DNA of 23,867 nt from Actinomycetes bacterium (GTDB lineage: Bacteria; Actinomycetota; Acidimicrobiia; Acidimicrobiales; RAAP-2): NCBI GenBank assembly GCA_021801615.1, contig JAJYXS010000057.1:1-23867 (forward strand), read 5' to 3'. The notes below the pieces were generated by a model that was not told where the DNA came from, ran no database searches, and saw only the letters and a program-made list of their open reading frames with translations. Shown in pieces: positions 1 through 7,464 of the stretch (position 1 is the stretch's first letter; each line of letters opens with the position of its first letter). The position numbers and the translations under genes were made by a program.

Positions 1-2
1 TC

Positions 3-1055
3 CCCGGGAGCCCGGCGCGACGCTGGCTGGCCGGCGCGGCGCTCCTTGCCGCCGCAGCGTGCCCCGTGCTCCTCACGGCGCCGGCGGCCGGCGCGGCAAG
101 CGCCCACGCGGACCGCGCCCACGCGGACCGCGCCCACGCGGCAGCGCAGGCGCACGCGGGGCAGCTGCGCATCGTCGTCAACGGCCGGCCCGCCGCGACC
201 TCGTCCGACGCGCATCCCATCGTCCTCGAGCCGGCGCGACCCGCCCGCGTCCACGTGACCGTCACGGCGGGGGGCGCCGCGCTGCGGGTCACGACGGTCC
301 GGTTCCAAGGCGACGTGATGGCGCTGCCTCTCTTCTCCTACGACAGCGCGGTCAGCCTCGCCGTGGCGCCCCACGCGACGCGGACCCTCACGTTCGCCGT
401 CAGCCTGACCGGGATCGGCAACGAGGCGACCGGGCTCGTCGACGCGACGTTCACGCTCCTGTCGGCGAGCGGCGCGGCGATCGCTTCTCAGTCCGCGGTG
501 ACCGACGTGCACGGCTCGATCGTGTCCCTCTACGGGCTCTTCGGGCTGGCGGTGCTCCTGCTCACCTTGACCTCCCTCGTCTTCGGCCTCCTCGCCATGG
601 CACGCCACCAGCTCCCCCAGAACCGCTGGATGCGCGCGGTCCGCTTCTTCATCCCGGGCTTCGGGGTTGGGCTCGTCCTCATCTTCACGATGTCGGCGCT
701 GGGCATCTTCGACCCCGGCCCGAGCCACTGGCTGCCGCTGCTCGTGATCGCGAGCGCCGTCGGCCTCCTCGGCGGCTACCTCACGCCGGCGCCCGACGAG
801 GAGGAGTTCGACGACTACGACCCCGACGTGCTCATCGCCCAGATCATGATCGTCGACGACGACCCCCTGGAGGCGCCCGCAGAGCCCGACCGTGAGCTCG
901 TCCTGTCGAGCGTCGTGCGCCCGACGAGCGTCGTCGCCGCTGCGCCGCCTGTGCCCGACTCCCGTGCGACGAGTGCGCCCCCTGCGTGGACGCCGGACTC
1001 CCGGGCGACGGCCGCACCGGGCGGCGAGCCGGACTCGCCCGCCGGCGAGGGCTGA
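3..1055 (+). CDS. Secreted/membrane-anchored protein of unknown function (5' end outside window)
   Basis: The frame is open from the first bases of the window, and the start lies upstream. Residues encoded at 18-100 read as a signal peptide: an RRW basic end, a hydrophobic LAGAALLAAAA core and an Ala-rich cleavage region. The first internal GTG (66) would cut this signal in half, so I do not use it. Next come a short His/Ala/Asp/Arg repeat (HADRA, 15-bp units at 101-140) and a beta-rich extracellular domain (about 150-510). Three hydrophobic segments follow (about 513-600, 645-710, 729-783), then an acidic cytoplasmic-type stretch (DEEEFDDYD) and a Pro/Ala/Ser-rich tail with the repeated PDSRAT motif. 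I recognise no family. The topology (signal peptide, outside domain, membrane segments, acidic tail) would suit a surface or signalling protein. The gene is convergent with the peptidase gene downstream. Confidence 0.75.
   Translation, partial: PGSPARRWLAGAALLAAAACPVLLTAPAAGAASAHADRAHADRAHAAAQAHAGQLRIVVNGRPAATSSDAHPIVLEPARPARVHVTVTAGGAALRVTTVRFQGDVMALPLFSYDSAVSLAVAPHATRTLTFAVSLTGIGNEATGLVDATFTLLSASGAAIASQSAVTDVHGSIVSLYGLFGLAVLLLTLTSLVFGLLAMARHQLPQNRWMRAVRFFIPGFGVGLVLIFTMSALGIFDPGPSHWLPLLVIASAVGLLGGYLTPAPDEEEFDDYDPDVLIAQIMIVDDDPLEAPAEPDRELVLSSVVRPTSVVAAAPPVPDSRATSAPPAWTPDSRATAAPGGEPDSPAGEG
101..140 (+). repeat. 15-bp tandem repeat in coding sequence (2.7 copies)
   Basis: Units of CGCCCACGCGGACCG lie at 101-115 and 116-130, with a partial third copy at 131-140. 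They encode the peptide HADRA twice, then HA. The repeat lies just after the signal peptide and is in frame. Confidence 0.85.
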
Positions 1056-1078
1056 GCGGGGGCTCGGCCGCCGGCGGG
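1038..1078. terminator. GC-rich hairpin between convergent genes (possible bidirectional terminator)
   Basis: CCCGCCGGCG (1038-1047) is perfectly inverted as CGCCGGCGGG (1069-1078). The inner bases (GGCTGAGC against GCTCGGCC) can extend the pairing. The hairpin overlaps the stop codon of the upstream gene (1053-1055) and sits in the 50-bp gap before the convergent peptidase stop (1106). There is no T-tract, so this is a U-less terminator at best; the position is the main argument. Confidence 0.45.
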
Positions 1079-1105
1079 GGCTCCCTGCGGGCCCACCCCG
1101 CGCGC

Positions 1106-3205
1106 CTACACCGTGAAGGCCTCGCTCACGTTGGTCGACTGGCTGCCGTCACGGACGAGGGCCAGGGCGCAGTATGTCCCCGTGCTCCTCGTCTTGAATG
1201 TGAAGGCGACTGTGCCGTTCGTCCCGGTGCTCCCGGTCCCGGTCGCCTCGACCGTCCCGCTGCACGACCTGCCGGCGTAGACCGTGAGGCTCACTGTCGC
1301 TCCGGAGACCGCGACGCCGCCTTGTGTGGCGTGGACCGTGATCGGCGTGTGCCACCACGGCCCGTGCTTGGAGGACGAGCCGACGTGGATCGAGGCCTCG
1401 AGCGCGGCTGCGGCGCTCACGGTCACCGTTGCCGATCCGGAGATCGTCCCTGTCGTGACCTTGATGCTCCCGGTGCCCGAAGTTGTGCCCGCCGTGAACG
1501 TCGTGCTCTGCCCCGACACCGGTGCGAGGGTGCCGAGCGAGGAGGATGTGAGGCTCCACGAGGGTGCGCTGAGCGTGACCGGGTTTGTGTACTTGTCGAA
1601 CCCGGTCGCGCTGAACGTCTGGGTGCCCCCTTCTGGGACCGTCGCGTTTGCGGGGGAGACCGCGATGCGAGAGAGCGCCGCCGCCGTGACGGTCTCGGTC
1701 TGCGACGCCGAGGTCCAGCCGGTCGCGGACGCGCTGACCGTGTGCGCGCCCGCCTTGGTGCTCTCGTAATAGAAGGTCTGGCTCTTGAAAGCTGTGGCGC
1801 TGACGTGGAGGGTGAGGGTCGTCGAGTAGCTCGTGGCGTTCGCTGTGGTCGAGAAGCCCCCTGTCGTCGTCGCGAGGCTGACTGTGAGCCCGCTCGTCGC
1901 AGTCGAGCTCAGCGTCACGGCGATCGGCGCCGACTGCGCCCCCGCGGCGAGCGTCTGGCCTGCGCTGGGTGTGAACGAGAGCGTGCCTGTCGTGGCGCCC
2001 GACGAGGAGCCCCCGGTCGTGCCGGCCGCTGTGTTCCAGCTCCCGAGGCCGGTGCACAGGTCGTAGCCGACCGTGCATGTGTGGCCGTTGGAGCCCGAGG
2101 TCACGTCGTACACCTTCAGCGTGTGGCTGTAGAGGACGGAGGCGTTGACCGCGCTGGCGGTCTCTGCGGCGTGGGCGGCCACCATCACGGTCGACGCGCT
2201 CGTCCCACCGACCTGGAGCCAGCCGGACTGGCCTGTCGACAGCCGCTCGGTGTCGTAGACCGAGACCCCGGTTGCCGGGTTGGCGTCGAGGGAGATGTCG
2301 GGGGTGGCGCGCTTGCCGCCGCATGTGACGTTCGCATATGTCTGGTACGCCGACTGCGCCTGGTTGGCGGTCTCGTAGCTGCTGCACCCGCCGCCGGCTG
2401 TCTTCCAGGCGGTCTCCGCCTTCCAGGTCGTGCCTGTCACCGTGAGCGTGGTGCCGCCCACCGAGACGACGTCGGGGGAGGCCGAGGGGTAGAGGACCGA
2501 GGCGCCCGTGTCGCCCGCGGCCGCGAAGTAGCTCACGCCGGACTTGGTGAAGTAGGCCGAATCGTCGGCCGTCTCGCCGGAGAACTCTGTCCCGCCCCAG
2601 CTCATCGAGACGTAGTTGGCGTGCGACGCCGCGTAGGAGACCGCCGTGAGCAGGTTTGTGAAGCTCGATGTGGTCGCCTCGACGAGGAGGATGTGGGCCT
2701 TGGGCGCCATCGAGTGCGCCCACTCGACGTCCAGGCTCTGCTCGAGCGCCCAGTCCGATATGGCCCTCGGGTACGAGGTGCCCCCGGACTGGTTCACCTT
2801 GGTGAAGCAGCCGTCCGCGTGCGTGCATGTGCCGAGCCCGTAGTACGAGGAGAAGGTCTCGAGGTTGCTTGTGACTGTGGGCGCGCCATAGGCGTCGACG
2901 ATCCCGATCGTCTCGCCCGCACCGCCCGTGGTCGCAAAGCCGTACGCGCCGGTGATCGTGGCGGGGGAGTAGCCGTGTGGGGTGGTCGCGCTCGGCCCGG
3001 GGCGGTGCCCCTCGGGTGCCGGGGCGTTGACGACGTGGGCGAGGCACCTCGCGTACCCCCGCGCCACCGCGGGGCAGACCGCGTGCTGGCGCGCCTCAGG
3101 GCGCGCCGGCGCCGCGCCGGCGACGCCCACCGGCAGCGCGGCGAGCGCCGCTGCTGCAGCGAGCGACAACGATCCGATGAGCACCGCGGCCTTGCGCCCT
3201 GACAT
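1106..3205 (-). CDS. Secreted S53 (sedolisin) family peptidase with C-terminal Ig-like domains
   Basis: The predicted product has 699 aa. The ATG at 3205 follows a GGAGGGG Shine-Dalgarno and opens a clear signal peptide (about residues 1-31, ending GVAGAA). The sedolisin catalytic set is visible: Glu155 and Asp159 in LEQSLDVEW, the oxyanion Asp232 in AAGDTGAS, and nucleophile Ser336 in GGTSAS. The family's C-terminal calcium-loop pattern follows (DVTSGSNG, then YDLCTGLGS). Paired cysteines (44/54, 127/133, 274/295) fit an extracellular protein. From about residue 415 to the end there are Thr/Ser-rich beta-sandwich modules resembling bacterial Ig-like domains, probably for surface or polymer binding. 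The usual large S53 propeptide (about 180 aa) is absent: only some 50 residues separate the signal peptide from the catalytic domain. S53 enzymes are mostly acid-active endopeptidases. The gene is divergent from the dimethylformamidase-like gene. Confidence 0.88.
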   Translation of the reverse strand: MSGRKAAVLIGSLSLAAAAALAALPVGVAGAAPARPEARQHAVCPAVARGYARCLAHVVNAPAPEGHRPGPSATTPHGYSPATITGAYGFATTGGAGETIGIVDAYGAPTVTSNLETFSSYYGLGTCTHADGCFTKVNQSGGTSYPRAISDWALEQSLDVEWAHSMAPKAHILLVEATTSSFTNLLTAVSYAASHANYVSMSWGGTEFSGETADDSAYFTKSGVSYFAAAGDTGASVLYPSASPDVVSVGGTTLTVTGTTWKAETAWKTAGGGCSSYETANQAQSAYQTYANVTCGGKRATPDISLDANPATGVSVYDTERLSTGQSGWLQVGGTSASTVMVAAHAAETASAVNASVLYSHTLKVYDVTSGSNGHTCTVGYDLCTGLGSWNTAAGTTGGSSSGATTGTLSFTPSAGQTLAAGAQSAPIAVTLSSTATSGLTVSLATTTGGFSTTANATSYSTTLTLHVSATAFKSQTFYYESTKAGAHTVSASATGWTSASQTETVTAAALSRIAVSPANATVPEGGTQTFSATGFDKYTNPVTLSAPSWSLTSSSLGTLAPVSGQSTTFTAGTTSGTGSIKVTTGTISGSATVTVSAAAALEASIHVGSSSKHGPWWHTPITVHATQGGVAVSGATVSLTVYAGRSCSGTVEATGTGSTGTNGTVAFTFKTRSTGTYCALALVRDGSQSTNVSEAFTV

Positions 3206-3417
3206 GATCCCCTCCGTCGTCCCCCCGGGGCCCACAGGACCCCGTCGAGCCAGCCGGCAGGCGGTCGCCGCCGGATCCCCCACGCTACACCCGTCGGGGC
3301 CCGGCACCCGGGCAGCGCCGCCCGGGATGCCTCGCCAGAAGGCACGACGCGCCGTCCGGGAGACCGGCGGGTGCACCCGCCCGCGCCCTCGGCACGCGCA
3401 GGTGCCATCATCAGAGC
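3206..3417. other. Divergent intergenic region, peptidase / DMFase-like gene
   Basis: These 212 bp must hold both promoters. On the minus strand a TAGCGT box (complement of 3282-3287) is the best -10 candidate for the peptidase. On the plus strand CATCAT (3406-3411) lies 6 nt before the GTG of the downstream gene, which would give a leaderless mRNA. Neither has a convincing -35 box, and I see no operator. Confidence 0.3.
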
Positions 3418-5112
3418 GTGGTGCCCGCAGGGGAGCGTCGCCGGCGGAGGCGCCGGCGGGCCCGCCGGCGCGCTGGCGCGGTCCTCGTGCTCGCGCTTGT
3501 TGCCGCGGGCATCGGCATCGGCGTGAGCCGCGCCGGCGGCGGCCCAGCCGTCGCGGACAAGCCGCCGACGCACCCCGGCCATCACACCCGCACGGCGGCC
3601 GCCCGCGCACGGCCCTACCTCGGGCCCGACGGAGTGGTGTCGCCCGCGATCGTCGCGGAGAACCGCAAGCCCGGCACGACCGCCTGGGAGATCACCCACG
3701 AGCCGCCGACCGGCACGATCCAGGGGTGGGCCAGCACGACGTACGCCGCCGTCGGCCAGAGTGTCGGGCTCTACGTCACGACCACATCACCGACGTTCCG
3801 CGTCGTCGCCTACCGGATGGGCTACTACCAGGGGAAGGGTGCCCGGGAGATCTGGGAGTCCAAGGCCGTGCGCGGCGGCGTCCAGCCGCCGTGCCCGCTC
3901 ACGCCTGGGGTCAACATGGTGCGCTGCGACAACTGGCACCGCTCGCTCACGATGCGGATCACCAGTGCCTTCGTCCAGGGGGACTACCTCTTGAAGCTCG
4001 TCGCGAGCGGCGGCCAGCAGAGCTACGTCCTCTTGACGGTCTGGGACCCCGCGAGCCGGGCGACCTACCTCGTCGTCGCCCGCAGCCTCACCGAGGAGGG
4101 GTGGAACACCTACGGCGGCTACACCTTCTACCAGGGCCAGGGTCCGTGCACGTTGGGGCAGACCGGCTCCTACCCGCCCTGCAACCGCGCGCGCATCGTG
4201 TCCTTCGACCGTCCGATGCAGACAGGCGAGGGCGCGTCGGACTTCCTCGGCGACGAGTACCCGCTCGTGCGCTTCATGGAGCAGCACGGCCTCGACGCCG
4301 CCTACGTCACCGACATCACGGTGTCCCAGCACCCTTCGATCGTGCTCCACCACAAGGTCTACCTCTCGCTCGGCCACGACGAGCTGTGGACCACCACCGA
4401 GCGAGACGCCGTGCAGCAGGCCGTCGCCCACGGGGTGAACGTCGCCTTCCTCGGTGCGGCGCCCCTCGTGCGCCACGCCCGCCTCCAGGCCTCCCCGATC
4501 GGGCCTGACCGCGAGGAGGTCGACTACCGCGCCGCCACAGAGGACCCCCTCGACGGCACCGGGCAGACACGCACAGTGACCGGCAACACGTTCGCCACAC
4601 CGCCGACGAACTGGCCGCCGACACGCTTCATCGGGGGGGAGTACAGCGGCTACGTCGCCACAGACGCGACGCCGCTGCCCTTCGTCGTCTACGACGCGTC
4701 GTCGTGGATCTTCAAGGGCACCGGCCTCAGGGACGGGACACAGATCCCCGACGTGATCCGCTCGGACATCGAGCACGTCGACCCGCCGACAGCGCCGCCC
4801 GACCTCCAGGTGCTCGGCCATTCCCCGGTGCCGCTCACCAGCGCCTACACGAACCAGGGCGCCTGGAACGGCGACACCTACTCGGACATGACCTACTACA
4901 CGGACCCTGCGAGCAACGCGGGGATCTTCGAGAGCGGCACGGTGAGCTGGATCTCGCGCCTGTCGATCTGCGAGCCGTCGCCGGGGCCGTGCCCCGCCAC
5001 CGACGTCGCGCGCATCACCGGCAACCTGCTCCGGGTCTTCGGCCAGGGACCGGCGGGTCGGATCGAGCCGTCGATCGCGAACTGGTCCTCGGTGCAGCCC
5101 CCCGGCTCCTGA
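3418..5112 (+). CDS. Membrane-anchored protein with N,N-dimethylformamidase large-subunit-like domain
   Basis: The predicted product has 564 aa. A run of arginines (residues 7-18) precedes one hydrophobic segment (about 19-37), then a basic/His-rich linker, so the bulk of the protein is exported and anchored or released. The rest matches the large-subunit-like domain of N,N-dimethylformamidase. Recognisable blocks are ENRKPGTTAWEI, YRMGYYQGKGAR (from residue 132), a lipoprotein-independent beta domain ending QSYVLLTVWD, LGHDELWTTTERDAV (Gly319-His320-Asp321) and FIGGEYSGYV. Near the end come IPDVIRSDIEHVDP and the SDMTYYTDPASNAGIF block. Many actinobacterial members of this family have no small subunit beside them, and none is present here, so amidase activity on dimethylformamide should not be assumed. 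The start is the first of two consecutive GTG codons; the second (3421) is equally possible. Confidence 0.78.
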   Translation: MVPAGERRRRRRRRARRRAGAVLVLALVAAGIGIGVSRAGGGPAVADKPPTHPGHHTRTAAARARPYLGPDGVVSPAIVAENRKPGTTAWEITHEPPTGTIQGWASTTYAAVGQSVGLYVTTTSPTFRVVAYRMGYYQGKGAREIWESKAVRGGVQPPCPLTPGVNMVRCDNWHRSLTMRITSAFVQGDYLLKLVASGGQQSYVLLTVWDPASRATYLVVARSLTEEGWNTYGGYTFYQGQGPCTLGQTGSYPPCNRARIVSFDRPMQTGEGASDFLGDEYPLVRFMEQHGLDAAYVTDITVSQHPSIVLHHKVYLSLGHDELWTTTERDAVQQAVAHGVNVAFLGAAPLVRHARLQASPIGPDREEVDYRAATEDPLDGTGQTRTVTGNTFATPPTNWPPTRFIGGEYSGYVATDATPLPFVVYDASSWIFKGTGLRDGTQIPDVIRSDIEHVDPPTAPPDLQVLGHSPVPLTSAYTNQGAWNGDTYSDMTYYTDPASNAGIFESGTVSWISRLSICEPSPGPCPATDVARITGNLLRVFGQGPAGRIEPSIANWSSVQPPGS

Positions 5113-5146
5113 GGCAGACGGCCCGCCCAGCGGCGCGCGGGGCGCG

Positions 5147-5986
5147 CTACCTCCCCGGCGTCCGGACGAGGCGGACGAGGCGGTCACGCAGCTCGCGGAC
5201 ATGGCGCCGGCTGACCGGCAACGTCTCGCCGAGGACCCGCACCGCACTGTGCGCGCCGTCGCTCCAAAGCTCTTCGATGGCCCGCAGCGAGACCAGGTAG
5301 CTCCGGTGGATGCGGACGAACCCCCGCTCGGCCCACTCCTCTTCGAGCACGGCCATCGACGTGCGGAGCAGGTGGCTCGAGCCCTGACGCACGTGGAGCC
5401 GGACGTAGTCGCCCGCGGACTCCACCCACGCGATGTCCGCCACCGCGACGAGGAGCGTCCGGTTGCCCGCGTCGACCGCGACGACGTCGGGAGCGCCCGG
5501 GTCATCTGGCCGTGACGGCTCCGACGGGGCGTGCGGGGCGTGCGGGCGCGACCCGTCCCCGGCCCGGGCGTCCCCGGGCAGGGCCCCCTCTGGCAGCGTG
5601 CGGCGCAGCACCCGGTCGAGGCGGGCGGCGTCCACAGGCTTGAGAAGGTACCCCGCGGCGCCGACCTCGAATGCCTCGAGCGCGTGGTCCTCGTGGGCGG
5701 TGACGAAGACGACCGCCGGGGGAGCTGCGAACCGCGCCAGCACGCGGGCAAGCTCCATCCCGTCGAGACCCGGCATGCGGATGTCGAGGAGCACGACGTC
5801 GAACTCCTCGTCGCGAAGGCGCCGGAGGGCGTCGGTCGCGCTGGGGGCGAGGGCGACGCGCCCGACGAGCACCGAGCGCTCGAGGAGGTAGGAAAGCTCG
5901 TCGAGCGACGGTGCCTCGTCGTCGACCGCGAGAACCGACAGCCTCGCCGAGCCCCGGGCTGTCGCGTCCGCTCCGCTCGCCTGCAC
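5147..5986 (-). CDS. LytTR-family two-component response regulator
   Basis: The predicted product has 279 aa. The receiver domain (about residues 16-140) has the acidic pair Asp22-Asp23, phospho-acceptor Asp68 in VVLLDIRMPG, the Thr of FVTAHEDHALEAF and the Lys of GYLLKPVD. A Pro/Asp/Ser-rich linker leads to a LytTR DNA-binding domain: the AGNRTLLVAVADIAWVESAGDY block, then LLRTSMAVLEEEW, FVRIHRSYLVSLRAIEEL and a final VLGETLPVSRRHVREL. This is the AgrA/YehT/YpdB architecture. The GTG at 5986 is chosen because GAGGG lies 8 nt upstream; it begins 11 nt after the kinase stop, so the two genes form one operon. The likely targets are the 9-bp direct repeats at 7310-7381, upstream of both this operon and the acetate transporter. 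Confidence 0.93.
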   Translation of the reverse strand: MQASGADATARGSARLSVLAVDDEAPSLDELSYLLERSVLVGRVALAPSATDALRRLRDEEFDVVLLDIRMPGLDGMELARVLARFAAPPAVVFVTAHEDHALEAFEVGAAGYLLKPVDAARLDRVLRRTLPEGALPGDARAGDGSRPHAPHAPSEPSRPDDPGAPDVVAVDAGNRTLLVAVADIAWVESAGDYVRLHVRQGSSHLLRTSMAVLEEEWAERGFVRIHRSYLVSLRAIEELWSDGAHSAVRVLGETLPVSRRHVRELRDRLVRLVRTPGR

Positions 5987-5997
5987 CCCGGTCGCCC

Positions 5998-7233
5998 TCA
6001 GTCCAGGACCGCGGCGGGACGCCGCTTGGGGATGCGCAGGGTCACGGTGGTGCCCGCACCCGGCGCACTCCGGATCCGCAGGCCGTAGTCCTCGCCGAAG
6101 ACCGCGCGGAGCCGCTCGTCGACGTTGTGGAGCCCCACCGCCTCGCTCGGGTCCGTCCCCGAGAGGACCCGCAGCAGGTGGACCGGGTCCGCGCCCACGC
6201 CGTCGTCTTGGATCCGCACGGTGGCCTCGTCGCCGTCGTCGGCGATCGCGATCGCGAGCGACCCGGGGCGCTCGCTCGGCTCGAGGCCGTGGCGGACCGC
6301 GTTCTCCACGAGAGGCTGGATGACGAGGGACGGCAGCATCACGCCCAGCACCTCGGGAGCGACCCGCACGCTCACGGCGAGCCGGTCCCCGAACCGCGCG
6401 CGCTCGAGGTCGAGGTAGGTGTCGACGAGCCGGAGCTCCTCGGCCATCGTGACCCACTGGCCGTGGCTGCGGAAGCTGTAGCGGGTGAAGTCGGCAAAGC
6501 CGACGAGGAGCTCCCGGGCGCGCTCGGGGTCGGTCCTGACGAACGACTCGATGGCGGTGAGGGCGTTGTAGACGAAGTGCGGGGCGATCTGCGCGCGCAG
6601 GAACCGGAGCTCGGCCCGATCGGCTCTCGAGCGCTCGCGCTCGAGCTGGGCGAGCTCGAGCTGGGTGGAGACGAACCGTGCGACCTCCGCGCCGAGCCGG
6701 GCGAGCGTCGAAGAGGGGGCCGTCGCGAGCGTCCCCAACGCGCCGACGACCTCGCCGTCGACCCGGAGCGGCACGACGACACCTCCTTGGAGGGGGCACA
6801 GCGAGTCGCCGCAGGTGAGCTGACGGGCCGCGAGCACCTGCACCTTGCCGCTCGTGATCGCGACGTGCAGCGGCCCCTCCAACAGCGCGCTGTGGCTCGT
6901 GTCCACGTCGTTGACGGCGAGCATGCCGCTGCGATCGGCGAGGACGACCCCGCCGCCGAGGAGGCGCCGGAGGTGGGGGACGGCGTTCTGGGCGCTCTCG
7001 CGCGTAAGGCCGCCGCGCAGGCCCGGTGCTGCCTGGCTCGCGGTGTGCAAGGTCTCGTAGGTGGTGCGCTGGCTCGGCGCCCCGAGCCGGCCGCCGGTGT
7101 GCAGGCCGAACCAGCCCACCGCAGCCGCGACGAAGAGCACACCGGCTAACGCCCCCCAGATCGCGACGTCCAACGGCAGGCCCCCCGTGCCATGGCACCG
7201 CAGGCTGCGGCGCCGCTCCCGGCAGTCTTCCAC
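5998..7233 (-). CDS. LytS-type sensor histidine kinase
   Basis: The predicted product has 411 aa from GTG 7233. A basic N-terminus (RERRRSLR) precedes a single membrane segment (about residues 19-44). A GAF-like sensory region (about 85-195) follows, with a CGDSLC pair (Cys141, Cys146), then a short coiled-coil. The His_kinase module comes next: RAQIAPHFVYNALT with phospho-acceptor His219, the N box PLVENAVRHGLEP, DDGVGAD, GLHNVDERL and a final GAGTTVTLRIP. This is the HPK8/LytS type that pairs with LytTR regulators. Start choice: GTG 7233 has GAGG 5 nt upstream and supplies a positive-inside N-terminus. TTG 7173 (391 aa), behind a G-run, is the alternative. The cysteine pair could sense redox state or bind metal, but this is only suggestive. 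The ligand is unknown; neighbouring genes suggest acetate or a related carbon signal. Confidence 0.9.
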   Translation of the reverse strand: MEDCRERRRSLRCHGTGGLPLDVAIWGALAGVLFVAAAVGWFGLHTGGRLGAPSQRTTYETLHTASQAAPGLRGGLTRESAQNAVPHLRRLLGGGVVLADRSGMLAVNDVDTSHSALLEGPLHVAITSGKVQVLAARQLTCGDSLCPLQGGVVVPLRVDGEVVGALGTLATAPSSTLARLGAEVARFVSTQLELAQLERERSRADRAELRFLRAQIAPHFVYNALTAIESFVRTDPERARELLVGFADFTRYSFRSHGQWVTMAEELRLVDTYLDLERARFGDRLAVSVRVAPEVLGVMLPSLVIQPLVENAVRHGLEPSERPGSLAIAIADDGDEATVRIQDDGVGADPVHLLRVLSGTDPSEAVGLHNVDERLRAVFGEDYGLRIRSAPGAGTTVTLRIPKRRPAAVLD

Positions 7234-7246
7234 AGCGGCCTCGTGG

Positions 7247-7414
7247 GTCGGCAGCCGCACGCAACCGGCCGCTGGGCGGACAGCGCGGGTCGCTGGGCAA
7301 ACTGCGCCGACCGTTCGGCGGACGGTGCCGACCGTTCGGCGGACGGCTCCGACCGTTCGGCGGACCGCGCCGACCGTTCGGCGACATGCACCGGCCGCCC
7401 GGCGATCTCTGCCG
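7247..7414. repeat. 21-bp tandem array (8 units, 4 well conserved)
   Basis: Reading in steps of 21 from 7247, each unit has a 9-bp head and usually ends in CCG. The heads run GTCGGCAGC, GCCGCTGGG, GTCGCTGGG, then four identical ACCGTTCGG, then GCCGCCCGG. The central four units (7310-7393) are nearly identical and the outer units are increasingly degenerate, as in a decaying or expanding array. It lies wholly between the kinase start and the transporter ribosome-binding site. Twenty-one bp is two helical turns, which puts all heads on one DNA face. Confidence 0.85.
7310..7381 (+). promoter_or_regulatory. Four LytTR-type half-sites at 21-bp spacing
   Basis: ACCGTTCGG occurs at 7310-7318, 7331-7339, 7352-7360 and 7373-7381, always with a 12-bp spacer. 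The 9-mer satisfies every position of the published LytTR half-site [TA][AC][CA]GTTN[AG][TG], and 9 bp with a 12-13 bp spacer is the standard arrangement for this domain (as for AgrA). A LytTR regulator is encoded next door. Four in-phase half-sites would allow two dimers. The array lies about 190 bp upstream of the SatP start, which suits activation of satP. It is also close to the kinase operon start, which suits autoregulation. Confidence 0.75.
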
Positions 7415-7429
7415 CCGCGCGCCTTGTCC

Positions 7430-7447
7430 GGTGCAACCGGTTTCACC
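7430..7447. promoter_or_regulatory. 18-bp near-palindrome upstream of satP (possible operator)
   Basis: GGTGCAACCGGTTTCACC is symmetric at 16 of 18 positions, with a perfect AACCGGTT core. It lies between the LytTR array and the transporter gene. A weak promoter may overlap it: TTGTCC at 7424-7429 and CAAGAT at 7447-7452, with a 17-bp spacer. If so, a second regulator bound here would repress or modulate satP. The regulator is not identifiable. Confidence 0.45.
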
Positions 7448-7464
7448 AAGATCCTCTTTGGCAG

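Noticed and set aside
1149..3047. Alternative minus-strand frame across the peptidase gene
   Set aside because: Its translation is Arg/His-rich and motif-free, while the peptidase frame has a signal peptide, SD and all catalytic residues.
7310..7393. CRISPR array or plasmid-origin iterons
   Set aside because: There are no unique spacers of 30-40 bp, no cas genes, and no replication initiator or AT-rich region. The units are contiguous and match LytTR half-sites.
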